Notes: generated from the letters alone by a model not told the origin. Shown: positions 32,963 to 42,374, counted from the stretch's first letter. The stretch is 64,000 nt of DNA from Spirosoma panaciterrae DSM 21099 (GCF_000374025.1 NZ_KB893243.1:62001-126000); one strand, 5' to 3'. A program made the numbers and translations.

Positions 32963-34012
32963 TTATTTTAGTACCACATTTGACTCTTCTGTCAGATAAG
33001 CTGAGCCAGCCGTTACCACTTGTTGTACACCTGCCAATCCGTTGGTCAGTAATACCTTATCGCCGTCCAGGAAACCGATCTGAACAGGGGCCTTGCGAAC
33101 GTGTTTTTGGTCGTCGGCCAGCAGATATACGAAGCCATTTTTACCGTTGCCTTCTACAATGGCTTCTACGGGTACAAGGGAGTAACTACGGCTCTGGGCA
33201 GGAACGAGGGTGACTTTACCGAACAGACCTGGAGCCAGCTTAACGCCACCAGCATTGATATGTATTTTTACTTCATAAAGCTTATTGACCGGATCGGCAG
33301 CCTGAGCCAGTTCACTAACTGTACCCGTAAACGTTTGGTCGGGGTAGGCATCCAGTTTGATGCTGGCTTTGTTGCCGAGCCGAAGCCGCGCCCAATCTTT
33401 ATCAGACACGCCCACCCGCACAACCCAGTCGCTGGGGCGATTCGATGAAATCAGATAAACAGGGGCACCAGGCGAGGCTATCTCACCAGCATTGGCAATT
33501 TTACGAGTCACTGTCCCATCGACCGTTGATCGGATTTGAGCGTAATTTTGGTTGAACTGAGCAATAGTCAGATTTTGTTTCGCTACGCTCTGGCCGGTCG
33601 TTGCATTTTGCAGTTGTTCAAGCGTAGCGGCTGTGTCGGCATACAGGCTTTTGACCCGGCTCAGATCACGCTCGGCTTTTTCAGTGGCTAGTTGCGCCTG
33701 ATTTACCTGGGCGTTGATTTCCGTCAGATCGAGGGTAGCCAGAAGCTGGCCTTTACGAACCTGCTGGCCTTCGTCGACGTACATACGATTGATAATGCCA
33801 CCGATTTTGAACGACAACCGGGCTTCCTGATCGGAAGATACCAGTCCTGATGCTACGACGGGTTCTGCCCGAACTACGGTAGTTACGGGCGCTAGTTTGA
33901 TGGGAACTACCGTTTCGTCGGTCGTTTCAACCTGTTTGTTTTCGGCTTTAGTACCGCACGCCCATAGTGCAGCAGCGAGTAAGATTGAGAGGATAATTTG
34001 AGTCAATTTCAT
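32963..34012 (-). CDS. RND efflux periplasmic adaptor lipoprotein
   Basis: 349 aa. A lipobox 'LAAALWACG' cleaved before Cys19 predicts a lipoprotein. The HlyD-like core follows: barrel-sandwich start 'GGIINRMYVDEGQQVRKGQL', a coiled-coil hairpin (about 90-160) and the return strand 'STVDGTVTRKIANAGEIASP'. It links the inner-membrane RND permease to the TolC channel. Transcribed toward the permease gene, so the two are in one unit; the TolC gene lies upstream but a DUF433 gene on the other strand sits between. Confidence 0.94.
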   Translation of the reverse strand: MKLTQIILSILLAAALWACGTKAENKQVETTDETVVPIKLAPVTTVVRAEPVVASGLVSSDQEARLSFKIGGIINRMYVDEGQQVRKGQLLATLDLTEINAQVNQAQLATEKAERDLSRVKSLYADTAATLEQLQNATTGQSVAKQNLTIAQFNQNYAQIRSTVDGTVTRKIANAGEIASPGAPVYLISSNRPSDWVVRVGVSDKDWARLRLGNKASIKLDAYPDQTFTGTVSELAQAADPVNKLYEVKIHINAGGVKLAPGLFGKVTLVPAQSRSYSLVPVEAIVEGNGKNGFVYLLADDQKHVRKAPVQIGFLDGDKVLLTNGLAGVQQVVTAGSAYLTEESNVVLK

Positions 34013-34079
34013 ATGCTATCTTGTTTGCCAGGGCACTTTTACTAAGTTGTACTTGTATTACGGTGTAATGCGCTCAGCC

Positions 34080-34271
34080 ATGAACCAACTCATCACAATA
34101 CACCCAGATATTCAGAGCGGAACACCTGTTTTTTTCAATACGCGTGTTCCGGTTAAGAACTTGTTCGATTATGTGAAAGGTGGACATACGGTTGCTGAGT
34201 TTATCGATGATTTTCCTTCGGTTAGGTTTGAGCAAGCTTTGGCTGTGCTAGATATGGCCGAATCAACTTAA
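34080..34271 (+). CDS. DUF433-family protein, orphan antitoxin-like
   Basis: 63 aa from the ATG at 34080 (an upstream in-frame start at 34047 adds 11 residues outside the family). 'ITIHPDIQSGTPVFFNTRVP' followed by 'VKNLFDYVKGGHTVAEFIDD' is the DUF433 pattern, a small winged-helix-like fold often found as the antitoxin of PIN-like (DUF5615) toxins. No toxin gene follows: the next gene starts at once on the other strand. It interrupts an otherwise one-direction efflux cluster. Confidence 0.8.
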   Translation: MNQLITIHPDIQSGTPVFFNTRVPVKNLFDYVKGGHTVAEFIDDFPSVRFEQALAVLDMAEST

Positions 34272-34278
34272 TTCAATA

Positions 34279-35658
34279 CTACTGTACGGCTACGGCCCGG
34301 TCGAGTGCCGCGCGTTTGACAAGGACATCCATACGAGCGAGCGAGTGCTGTAGCTGGGCCGTTTGGCGATCATTCTGATAGCGTATGTACTCAATCAATA
34401 GCGATTGGCCATTGCGGTATTTGCTGTCAATCACCCGGAACGTCTGATCGGCATTGAGCACACCACTTTGCGTAGCGACCAGACTTTCGGTAGCCGCATT
34501 TAGGTCATAATAGGCCTGTACCACCTGCAACTGGATTTGCTGCTGAACTTCAGCAAGTCTATTCTGTAGTGCATCGGTCTGGATTTTGGCCTGTTGAATT
34601 TTCGAGCGTTTTTCGTAGCCTTTAAATAAATCCCATTGCAGGCCAACCTGGGCCACTGCATACGCCTGATTCTGAAACGTATAGCCATATCCCTGAAAGC
34701 CGGTATTGCCTCCGATATATACGTTAGGGATTTTGGCGTTGGCTTCATTGAGCTTTACGGCCGTGCGGGCGGCATCGAGCGAGCCATTCAACTGAGCCAG
34801 TTCCTGTCGGCCCCGAAGGGCTGTTTGCTGCAAATCACTTAGATTCTCCTTCGATTCGGGCAGGATTTTCGTTAGCGATGAATCTACCTCAATAGTTGTA
34901 GTTAGCTCCCGATTCAGCAGGAAGTTGAAGTAGGCTTTGGCTGTTTCACGATTTTTCTGCGCTACGGCTAATTGCTGATCTACTTTACTGATCTCGTAAC
35001 GGGCCGATGTCAGTACTTCCTTCGTGGCTACATTATTGGCAATCAGTTTCTCATTTAGTCGCGCCAGCTCGTTCAGAACTTTGTTCGAGTTTTCGTAAAT
35101 CTGAATAGCATCGAGGGTTTGCAGGTATTGGTAGTAAGCGGTAGCAATGGTATAACGAAGTTCGTTCTCTACCACCCGTTTGCGTGCCTCCTGGGCCGAA
35201 AGTAATTGTTTCTGAATAAGGTAATTGTACTGAATATCGGTGTTGAAAATTGCGTAGCTGATATTCAGCTTCGTATCGTGGAAATTATTGGGAGCCAATA
35301 ACTGATTGACATTCTCAATATTGGTCGGAAATCGATCGGCACCTATAATCTGATTCAGCGTACGATAGGCCGGATTGAGCAGATCACCCACCGGAAACTC
35401 CAGCCGTCGCCCACCGGCCGCCAGCGAATAGGTTGGATTAAATGCAACACGCGGATAAAACAGAGAGCGAGCCTGGTGCAATGACTCCGTAACGCGACTA
35501 ATTTCCAGTGATTCCTGCTTAAGCCCCAAGTTATTGGCCATTCCTTCGCGAATGTAGTTTTCCAGAATCGGCGACATGCCTTGTGAGGCAGGCTGCGCGG
35601 TCATGGATAGGGGAAGTAGCAGTGTCAGATAGCGAATGTGTTTAAATATCAGTCTCAT
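34279..35658 (-). CDS. TolC-family outer membrane efflux protein
   Basis: 459 aa with signal peptide ending near 'MTAQPA'. Two copies of the outer-membrane efflux domain give long alpha-helices, e.g. 'IATAYYQYLQTLDAIQIYEN' and 'VQAYYDLNAATESLVATQSG', that form the periplasmic tunnel of a trimer, with short beta-barrel parts between them. It completes the efflux system with the adaptor and permease. It lies 49 bases after the tetR stop codon, and a TetR-like operator sits in that gap. Confidence 0.94.
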   Translation of the reverse strand: MRLIFKHIRYLTLLLPLSMTAQPASQGMSPILENYIREGMANNLGLKQESLEISRVTESLHQARSLFYPRVAFNPTYSLAAGGRRLEFPVGDLLNPAYRTLNQIIGADRFPTNIENVNQLLAPNNFHDTKLNISYAIFNTDIQYNYLIQKQLLSAQEARKRVVENELRYTIATAYYQYLQTLDAIQIYENSNKVLNELARLNEKLIANNVATKEVLTSARYEISKVDQQLAVAQKNRETAKAYFNFLLNRELTTTIEVDSSLTKILPESKENLSDLQQTALRGRQELAQLNGSLDAARTAVKLNEANAKIPNVYIGGNTGFQGYGYTFQNQAYAVAQVGLQWDLFKGYEKRSKIQQAKIQTDALQNRLAEVQQQIQLQVVQAYYDLNAATESLVATQSGVLNADQTFRVIDSKYRNGQSLLIEYIRYQNDRQTAQLQHSLARMDVLVKRAALDRAVAVQ

Positions 35659-35671
35659 AACCGCCTATCAA

Positions 35672-35692
35672 TTAATGAACAGTGTTTAGTAT
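35672..35692. promoter_or_regulatory. Second TetR-type operator (O2), before the tolC gene
   Basis: Matches the O1 site at 36351-36371 at 19 of 21 positions, with the shared core GAACAGTGTTTAGTA (35677-35691). It lies 14 bases before the TolC start codon, well placed to repress or tune the efflux genes. Confidence 0.7.
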
Positions 35693-35707
35693 AATGGCAA
35701 AAAAATA

Positions 35708-36325
35708 TCAAAGACCCTTTTTAAGTGTTTCGATAAACAAAAAGAATGCTTCCTCCATAAGGGGTATTACACGGTCCTCTCCAAACATACTTAGCCGTCG
35801 GCGTAGAAACAGGGCGACTATACCATGTACCGTACTCCAGATCATCAGGCTAGCCTGTTCGGCATCGGTATGTTTGATTAAGCCCATATCGATACAAGCC
35901 TGCACCACATTCTGCAACAGCAGGAATGCATTATGACCATCTTCCCATACGTCGTTACGGCAGTCTAGCGTGTCGATAGGAGCCGTCATAATGAACATCA
36001 AATCATATAACTCGGGATTTGTGACAGCAAATTGCAAGTACAGGCGGCCCATTTCAACCAGTTTATCGAAAGGGTTTTCAATCTGGGCAATCGGTGCAAA
36101 ATCCTGAATCAATTTTGTAAAAGCAGCCTGATGTAAGGCAAAGAACAGTTCGTTTTTGTCTTTGTAGTATAGGTAGATTGTAGCCGGGCTATATTCTATT
36201 TCGTCAGCAATGTTTCGGATACTTACTTTTTCGTACCCGTTTGCCAGAAATAGCTTTTGAGCGGCATCTAAAATCAGCCTCCGCATTTCTTCCCGTTCCC
36301 GCTCTTTACGCTCTACAATTCCCAT
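35708..36325 (-). CDS. TetR-family repressor of the efflux cluster
   Basis: 205 aa from the ATG at 36325 (an ATG at 36343 would add six residues). The N-terminal helix-turn-helix is typical: 'ILDAAQKLFLANGYEKVSIR' then 'NIADEIEYSPATIYLYYKDK'. The rest is the helical ligand-binding and dimer domain. It is the first gene of the efflux unit and has a near-palindromic operator directly upstream and a second copy downstream, so autorepression plus control of tolC is likely (inference). The ligand is unknown. Confidence 0.93.
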   Translation of the reverse strand: MGIVERKEREREEMRRLILDAAQKLFLANGYEKVSIRNIADEIEYSPATIYLYYKDKNELFFALHQAAFTKLIQDFAPIAQIENPFDKLVEMGRLYLQFAVTNPELYDLMFIMTAPIDTLDCRNDVWEDGHNAFLLLQNVVQACIDMGLIKHTDAEQASLMIWSTVHGIVALFLRRRLSMFGEDRVIPLMEEAFFLFIETLKKGL

Positions 36326-36350
36326 CCGTTTATTTGTTAACAATGCAAAC

Positions 36351-36371
36351 TTACTGAACAGTGTTTAGTAA
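36351..36371. promoter_or_regulatory. TetR-type operator (O1) upstream of the repressor gene
   Basis: A 21-base near-palindrome: 18 of 21 positions agree with its own reverse complement, with half-sites TTACTGAACA and TGTTTAGTAA. It starts 25 bases before the repressor ATG. Its core recurs before the tolC gene. Confidence 0.75.
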
Positions 36372-36470
36372 ACAAGCGTTGATCAGATTTTTTTAATCGA
36401 ATTTGAGTAAACGGTCGTTAAAATGGCCCAGGTAGTGAACGGGTTACAGACTATACTCGACTAAATCGGG

Positions 36471-36478
36471 CAAAGGTA
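36471..36478 (-). promoter_or_regulatory. Candidate promoter (-7 box) of the tetR-tolC unit
   Basis: The minus strand reads TACCTTTG (TAnnTTTG) just after the end of the sensor kinase gene and 146 bases before the repressor ATG. The operator O1 lies downstream of it, where bound repressor could block elongation. Confidence 0.45.
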
Positions 36479-36484
36479 TTTTTA

Positions 36485-38641
36485 TTAGGCTGGTAAGGCG
36501 ATGGTAAATTCCGTAAATTCTCCGGGTTCTGTCTCTATGTGCAACGTTCCACCATGCCCCTTCGAAATGATGTCGTAGCTGAGCGATAAACCAAGGCCTG
36601 TTCCATGCCCGGTAGGCTTGGTGGTGAAGAAGGGCTGAAAGATTTTATGGCGAACGCTATCCGGAACTCCCGTACCATTATCCCGTATTCGGATTAGTAT
36701 CTGACCAGCTTCCTGCGAGGTTTTTACCGAAACCGTTGGGCTAAAGCCTGATAGTAAAGCACTTTTTTCCTGAACAGCATAGAAAGCATTATTGAACAGG
36801 TTAACCAGTACTCGGCCAATATCCTCGGGGACCAGGTGTACAGTTGGCAGATTGGGCGCAAAGTCAGTGAGTAACTGGGCATTGAACGATTTCTCTTTGG
36901 CTCGGATGCCATGATAAGCCAATCGGAGGTATTCGTCTACCAGGTTGTTTATATCCGTTGGTTGTTTTTGTCCTGAACTGGCTCGGCTGTGCTGAAGCAT
37001 TCCCCGGACAATACTGGCGGCTCGTTTTCCATGATCGTTGATTTTCTGAACATTCTGACTCAGATCATGAAGTAGATCCGTTTCCAGTGCTTCATCGCGT
37101 TGATCAGCGGGTTTTTGGCGCTCTTCGTTAAGTTCTTCTACCAATTCGACCGATACCTCGGCAAAGTTGTTGACAAAATTGAGCGGGTTCTGAATTTCAT
37201 GCGCAATCCCCGCAGTAAGTTCGCCCAGTGAAGCCAGCTTTTCCCGTTGAACGAGTTGATCCTGCGTAGTCTTTAGTTCGTCCAGTGACTGATGGAGTTC
37301 GGCGGTTCGTTTCTGTACCTGTTCTTCCAGAAGTTCATTTTGACGAGCCAGAATCTGTTGTTTTTCCTGCTCCTGAGCCAGTGTACGGGCCGACAATTGC
37401 TCTACCTCGCGTAGATTATCGCCCAGTGCTTTGTAGGTTCGGGTATAATCGCGTACCAAGGAAAGTGACAGCCCGACTGGAATGCTAAACAACCCCAGCG
37501 CACTGAGGGCAATATCGAGTGCCAGCACATATTCCATTCCGAAATGAACAACGGTATCTAAAATACCAGCACTGATGGAAAAGATAATGACCAGAAAGTA
37601 GCAGAGTAGTGCAGCTTTGAGCGAGTTCCACGGTAGCCGGGCGTCGATGTCCTTACTTTTTCGGCCTTTCCAACTAACGCGGATGTAATCGATTATAACC
37701 AGAACGAACGGAATACCTGCTGATGCTTCCTGAACGGAGCCTATAAATAGATGATATACCTGGACCAGGATCACTGCGGTAAGTATCGAGTAGTAAATCC
37801 AGGTTCTTGGCAGATGCATATACTGATATACAGCCGTAAGCAATAGTATAAAGCCTGCATGAAGACTTAAATTGCTTACCAGATCCGTAATAGAAATATA
37901 GGTCAGTGTTCCAATATAGTTGTCCAGCTCAGCCATGACGAAGATCATCGCAAAAAAGAGCATGGTCCAGGCCAGGGTTCTGTTTATGGGCTGGCTACGG
38001 TTGGCTCGATAAAATAAAAAATGGAGTAGAGCCAGGATAGCGAAAACTCCCATGAAGCAACCGTCGAGTACCGATGTCCAGTGCGCTTCTCCAACCACAG
38101 TATTACCAGCCTCGTCAGTGTTATAAATGTCAACATGAATTGGATCGACGCTGGTAGAGGATTGAATAACAGGGTCCCGGCGAATCTGATAGTGTATGGC
38201 CAGCACATGGGGCTTCGTATCGTGCAACTGAAGAGGAATGAATTGAATCAGTCGCTGAGAGCCGCTGGAGTCGAACAGGGGTGGTTTAAGTACAGCCAGC
38301 AAACGCCCATCCAGATAAAGTTCTGAAGCGCCGAACTGCTGAACGACTACCTGAAACCTACGATTGACAGCTTTGGGGCTTGCCGTGATTACCTGGCGAA
38401 ACCAGGCATTGTTACCCGGTCCCAGGTCTTCATCAAGTTTAGTGGCATCTACGTCCTTTATAACTTTCCAACGACCGTCATCATACGCCGAATCGGCCCA
38501 GTGGGGGTTATGGCCCGACTGGAAACGCCATTTTGATCGTTTCAGGTCACCGTCTCCCCGCGTAATACGGATGCCTTGCCCCAAAGCGATATGGGTAAGG
38601 AAACTGAAGGTATATATCAACCAAAGTATTCGTCGGTTCAT
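36485..38641 (-). CDS. 7TM sensor histidine kinase (7TMR-DISM-like)
   Basis: 718 aa. Signal peptide (1-21), an extracytoplasmic beta-sandwich domain (about 25-185), then seven predicted membrane segments (about 192-398), as in 7TMR-DISM receptors. A coiled coil (400-465) leads to HisKA with phosphoacceptor His481 in 'GELTAGIAHEIQNPLNFVNN' and a HATPase domain with N-box 'NLFNNAFYAV' at 614 and 'DNGTGVPDSV' at 654. The sandwich domain probably binds a carbohydrate-like ligand (inference). No response regulator is adjacent, so the partner is elsewhere. Confidence 0.92.
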   Translation of the reverse strand: MNRRILWLIYTFSFLTHIALGQGIRITRGDGDLKRSKWRFQSGHNPHWADSAYDDGRWKVIKDVDATKLDEDLGPGNNAWFRQVITASPKAVNRRFQVVVQQFGASELYLDGRLLAVLKPPLFDSSGSQRLIQFIPLQLHDTKPHVLAIHYQIRRDPVIQSSTSVDPIHVDIYNTDEAGNTVVGEAHWTSVLDGCFMGVFAILALLHFLFYRANRSQPINRTLAWTMLFFAMIFVMAELDNYIGTLTYISITDLVSNLSLHAGFILLLTAVYQYMHLPRTWIYYSILTAVILVQVYHLFIGSVQEASAGIPFVLVIIDYIRVSWKGRKSKDIDARLPWNSLKAALLCYFLVIIFSISAGILDTVVHFGMEYVLALDIALSALGLFSIPVGLSLSLVRDYTRTYKALGDNLREVEQLSARTLAQEQEKQQILARQNELLEEQVQKRTAELHQSLDELKTTQDQLVQREKLASLGELTAGIAHEIQNPLNFVNNFAEVSVELVEELNEERQKPADQRDEALETDLLHDLSQNVQKINDHGKRAASIVRGMLQHSRASSGQKQPTDINNLVDEYLRLAYHGIRAKEKSFNAQLLTDFAPNLPTVHLVPEDIGRVLVNLFNNAFYAVQEKSALLSGFSPTVSVKTSQEAGQILIRIRDNGTGVPDSVRHKIFQPFFTTKPTGHGTGLGLSLSYDIISKGHGGTLHIETEPGEFTEFTIALPA

Positions 38642-38657
38642 GGGTGCAGAACGCCTA

Positions 38658-38697
38658 TAGGTTTGTCTGGCAAATGGGTGTCTGAATAGTAGGTTTG
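38658..38697 (+). promoter_or_regulatory. Two tandem -7 boxes upstream of the redoxin gene
   Basis: TAGGTTTG, a match to TAnnTTTG, occurs at 38658-38665 and again at 38690-38697, 32 bases apart. They lie 120 and 88 bases before the likely start at 38786. The TTTG of the first could serve as a loosely spaced -33 for the second. Confidence 0.4.
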
Positions 38698-38785
38698 GTA
38701 ATAGTTTAAAGAAAAGTAAGCCTAAATTGGCAGTAAACTAATCTTTAGGGACGATTTGTTATCTAAGTACAAAAACCATAATCCG

Positions 38786-39406
38786 TTGAAAACAGGTAAA
38801 CGAATCGGTCTGTCGCTTTCCATGCTGCTCACGCTGGCAGTGGCAATAGCTGCGTATGCGCAGCCGAAAGGATACAATATTGGCGATGCCGTAGGCGACT
38901 TTCGTCTGAAAAATGTAGATGGCCGGACCATATCACTGGCTGATTATCGTTCGCAAAAAGGCATTATCGTTGTATTTACCAGTAATCATTGTCCATTTGC
39001 GAAAGCTTACGAAGACCGGATCATTGAGTTAGATCGAAAATTTGCTCCGCAAGGCTATCCTGTTCTGGCGATCATGCCGAACGATCCGACGGCTTATGAA
39101 GAAGACTCGTTCGACAAAATGAAAATCCGTGTGCAGGAAAAAGGGTATGGATTTGCCTACGTGATCGATGAGACGCAAGCGGTGGCCCGTGCCTTTGGAG
39201 CCGCGCGTACCCCTCAGGTGTATGTGTTGCATCAGAAAGATGGCCAGTTCTTTCTTGAATATGTAGGTACGATTGATGATAACCCACAGGATAGTGCCAG
39301 CGTACATCGCCGTTATGTCGACGAGGCTGTAAGTAATCTACTCCTGGGTAAACCTGTGCAGTCGCCCATTACGAAGCCAATTGGCTGCGCCATTAACTGG
39401 AAATAG
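38786..39406 (+). CDS. Exported peroxiredoxin-like (AhpC/TSA, PRX_like1) protein
   Basis: 206 aa if the TTG at 38786 is used, which gives an ideal signal peptide ('MKTGKRIGLSLSMLL' then 'TLAVAIAAYAQP'); the frame itself is open from a TTG at 38756. The redoxin domain has 'FTSNHCPFAKAYEDRIIELD', the NHCP motif of the PRX_like1 group, with a single Cys rather than a CxxC pair. 'VIDETQAVARAFGAARTPQV' holds the cis-Pro. Such periplasmic proteins are thought to reduce peroxides or thiols; the true substrate is unknown. A downstream ATG (38822) would cut into the signal peptide. Confidence 0.85.
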   Translation: MKTGKRIGLSLSMLLTLAVAIAAYAQPKGYNIGDAVGDFRLKNVDGRTISLADYRSQKGIIVVFTSNHCPFAKAYEDRIIELDRKFAPQGYPVLAIMPNDPTAYEEDSFDKMKIRVQEKGYGFAYVIDETQAVARAFGAARTPQVYVLHQKDGQFFLEYVGTIDDNPQDSASVHRRYVDEAVSNLLLGKPVQSPITKPIGCAINWK

Positions 39407-39533
39407 AAGGCATGAGGACGAAGGAAGCTGGCAGCGATTTCTCTTGATTCGTTCAGACCTTACTTCTTTTGTGCTGCCTTTCTGGCACATCGTTTGCCAA
39501 ACTGGTTTGTGAAATCAAACTACACAAACTACT

Positions 39534-40079
39534 ATGAAAAAGCCCGTATTAATTTTTACGCAAATCAGACAGGTAGCCGGTACGCTACTCCTCGTTGCCT
39601 CTTTAGCTCTGTTGCAGGCTTGTGGTTCCGACGGTAAAAAAGAATCCCGTACGGAAGATGCACTGGAAAAAACAGGCGATGCTATTTCGGCTGATACCAA
39701 GGATGCTACTGAAGAAGCTAAAGAAGATTTGAAGGAAGCTGGCGATAAAGCAAAGGACAAATCGGAGGAAATGAGTGCTGATTTTAAGCGTGAACGGGAT
39801 GAGGCTGTAGCTAAAATGCAGGTTCAGAAAGAAAAATTAGATGCAAAAATTGATGAATTAAAAGCGAAAGCTGACAAGCAAAGCGATAAAGCGAAAGCAG
39901 AAACCGAGCGGCAAAAAGCGAAGCTGGAAGAGGAGCGTAAAGAGCTTTCAGCCGATATCGATAACGCCAAAAATGCAACGGCCGATGCCTGGCAGGATGT
40001 AAAAAAAGGCTTTAAGCGGGCAGGACGCGATATTGGCGATGCGTTCGATAAAGCAGGTGAAAAACTAAAGAAAGAGTAA
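39534..40079 (+). CDS. Lipoprotein with long charged helical repeats
   Basis: 181 aa. Lipobox 'LALLQACG' predicts lipid attachment at Cys30. The rest is a nearly continuous, very charged helix of Lys, Glu, Asp and Ala with 11-residue-like periodicity ('DATEEAKEDLKEAGDKAKDK', 'KAKAETERQKAKLEEERKEL'), similar in style to LEA or apolipoprotein-like stress proteins. It would lie on the periplasmic face of a membrane. No enzymatic motif. Followed by a good terminator. Confidence 0.8.
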   Translation: MKKPVLIFTQIRQVAGTLLLVASLALLQACGSDGKKESRTEDALEKTGDAISADTKDATEEAKEDLKEAGDKAKDKSEEMSADFKRERDEAVAKMQVQKEKLDAKIDELKAKADKQSDKAKAETERQKAKLEEERKELSADIDNAKNATADAWQDVKKGFKRAGRDIGDAFDKAGEKLKKE

Positions 40080-40100
40080 TCGAATCCACTAAATTTATAC

Positions 40101-40136
40101 AAAAGGTGTCAACTCACACAAAAGTTGGCACCTTTT
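40101..40136 (+). terminator. Intrinsic terminator after the lipoprotein gene
   Basis: AAAAGGTGTCAACT, loop CACACAAA, AGTTGGCACCTTTT: a 14-bp stem with one G-U pair, with a terminal T run. Followed by the PpiD-like gene with its own start region. Confidence 0.85.
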
Positions 40137-40253
40137 GTGTATTGGAAGGTGTAGAATCCGCTCCTCAGTTTTGAGGATAGATATACAGTTACTACTTGTA
40201 TTCCAGCGAGGAAAATTGTTATTTTGCGGGCTAAATTGTCTGTTAAAAGCGAA

Positions 40254-42374
40254 ATGTCTGTCATTAATAAGATCAGAGAACGTTCAGGGTTAGCTGTCGG
40301 TATCATTGCCGTGAGTCTGATTCTGTTTATTGTGGGTGGTGATTTGCTCGGCGGTCGGAGTTTGCTGTTCGGGGGAGACCAACAGAAAGTGGGTGAGATT
40401 GCTGGTCAATCGATTGATTACCAGGATTTCAATGCTAAAGTAGACGAGCTACGGGCACAGTACGAGCAACAAACAGGCCGGGCTCCAGCCGATCAGGAAC
40501 TGACACAGATTCGTGAGCAAGCCTGGAATCAACTCCTGTTCGAAATCGCCTACCAGAAAGAGTTCGATAAACTCGGCCTGAAAGTGTCATCTGAAGAACT
40601 CGTCGATATGGTGCAGGGCAACAACATCAGCCCCGCCGTACGTCAGGCATTTACGAATCCTCAAACGGGTGTTTTCGACAAAAGTTCGATCATCAGCTAC
40701 CTAAAAGGGCTGAAAAATCTGCCCCCTCAGCAGCAGGCTGCCTGGGCTAGTTTCGAGAAGAATCTTAGCTCTGATCGGCTTCGGGAAAAATACGAAGGAC
40801 TGATGCGTCTGTCAGTATTTGCTACCACTGCCGAAGCGCAGAAAGAATATCAGGCTCAGAATACCAAAGCCAATGTGAAATTCCTGTTTGTACCGTATTA
40901 CACGATCAACGATACGACCGTGAAGGTGACGGATTCGCAACTGGAAGAGTACCTTAATAAGCATAAGGACGAATACCCCGGTTCGAATAGCCGTTCGATT
41001 CAGTACGTAACCTTCTCGGTAGCGCCGTCGAAAGAAGACAGTGCTACGCTCTACAACGAAATCAAATCGCTGGCTCGTGGCCTGGGTGCTGCTCAAAATG
41101 ACTCTACCTTTGCTCAGCAAAACAGCGATGTTCGGGTGCCCCTTTACATGACGGCGGGCGAAATGCCAGAGCAACTGCGGGCTTCTATCCCGACTTTTGC
41201 ACCCGGTGGTATTTATGGTCCGTTCCGCGAAGGCAACACCTACTTTATTTATAAGTATGGCGGCTCTAAAAAAGACACCAACTTCACCGCTCGGGCCAGC
41301 CATATCCTGATTCAGACCAAAGGCCTGGCCGATTCAGCGAAAGCAGATGCACGGCGCCGGGCCGAGGGAATCCTGAAGCAAATTCAGGGTGGAGCGAGCT
41401 TTGAGGCTCTGGCGCAAACCAACAGCCAGGATGGTTCAGCACAGGCTGGTGGTGATCTGGGCTATTTCAAAAACAATGGTCAGATGGTGAAACCTTTCGA
41501 GTCGGCGGTATTTGGTGCGACCTCGGCTGGTCTGATTCCTCGGCTGGTCGAAACCGAATTTGGGTATCACATCATCAAAGTAACGGAGCCCAAATCGAAT
41601 GTTCTGTATCGGGTAGCGGCTATCGGCAAGACCATTGCCCCAAGCCAAACCACACGTGATGAAGCTCTTCGGAAGGCCGATCAGTTTGCTGCCGATGTGC
41701 ATACCAAAGCTGAGTTTGACACGAAGGTGAAAGAAGACAAATCGCTGGTTATTGCTACCGCCGACCGGATTCCTGAAGGAGCTTCGCAGATTAATGCTTT
41801 ATCTGGGCAGGAGGTTCGTCAGATTGTTCGTTGGGCGTATAATGACAAAACGGACATTGGCGACGTATCGGAGCCGTTTGAAGTAGGTGACCAATATGTG
41901 ATTGCCGTACTGACAAACAAGACCGATAAAGACAAAGTAACCGTTGATGATTATCGGAATGAGCTGACGGCTAAAGTTCGGAATGAACTGAAAGCACAGC
42001 AGATTATCAGCAAACTGGGGAATGCTACTGGCGAGCTTGACGCAATTGCCGAGAAATATGGTTCGGGTGCCCTGGTCGAAACGGCCGATGACGTTAATCT
42101 GGCTACTGGTTTCCTCCGTAGCGCTGGTGTCGATCCGGTTGCTCTGGGTAAAGCCTTTGGGCTGAAGCCCGGCAAACGCACGAAACCGTTTGCTGGTGAG
42201 GGCGGGGTACTGGTTATGGAAACGACCTCGCTGACACCTGCTCCGGCCGTTGCCGACTACAACATGTATAAAACACAGCTCCAGCAGAACAACTCGTCGC
42301 GCGTAGGTTTCTACATCAACGAAGCCATTAAGGATGCCGCTAAAGTTGATGATCGTCGGGCTAAGTTCTATTAA
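40254..42374 (+). CDS. PpiD/SurA-like periplasmic peptidyl-prolyl isomerase
   Basis: 706 aa from the ATG at 40254 ('MSVINKIRERSGLAVGIIAV'); an upstream in-frame TTG at 40224 adds ten residues and is less likely. One N-terminal membrane anchor (12-32) is followed by a SurA_N-like chaperone region, and a PpiC-type rotamase domain at about 345-445 ('ASHILIQTKGLADSA', then 'AQAGGDLGYFKNNGQMVKPF' and 'VETEFGYHIIKV'). It helps fold proteins as they leave the Sec translocon. Members of this group are often essential-like in outer-membrane biogenesis. Followed by a strong terminator. Confidence 0.93.
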   Translation: MSVINKIRERSGLAVGIIAVSLILFIVGGDLLGGRSLLFGGDQQKVGEIAGQSIDYQDFNAKVDELRAQYEQQTGRAPADQELTQIREQAWNQLLFEIAYQKEFDKLGLKVSSEELVDMVQGNNISPAVRQAFTNPQTGVFDKSSIISYLKGLKNLPPQQQAAWASFEKNLSSDRLREKYEGLMRLSVFATTAEAQKEYQAQNTKANVKFLFVPYYTINDTTVKVTDSQLEEYLNKHKDEYPGSNSRSIQYVTFSVAPSKEDSATLYNEIKSLARGLGAAQNDSTFAQQNSDVRVPLYMTAGEMPEQLRASIPTFAPGGIYGPFREGNTYFIYKYGGSKKDTNFTARASHILIQTKGLADSAKADARRRAEGILKQIQGGASFEALAQTNSQDGSAQAGGDLGYFKNNGQMVKPFESAVFGATSAGLIPRLVETEFGYHIIKVTEPKSNVLYRVAAIGKTIAPSQTTRDEALRKADQFAADVHTKAEFDTKVKEDKSLVIATADRIPEGASQINALSGQEVRQIVRWAYNDKTDIGDVSEPFEVGDQYVIAVLTNKTDKDKVTVDDYRNELTAKVRNELKAQQIISKLGNATGELDAIAEKYGSGALVETADDVNLATGFLRSAGVDPVALGKAFGLKPGKRTKPFAGEGGVLVMETTSLTPAPAVADYNMYKTQLQQNNSSRVGFYINEAIKDAAKVDDRRAKFY

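Noticed and set aside
34080..34278. Complete toxin-antitoxin pair at the DUF433 gene
   Set aside because: Only 7 bases separate it from the converging TolC gene end; there is no room for a toxin and none was found upstream.
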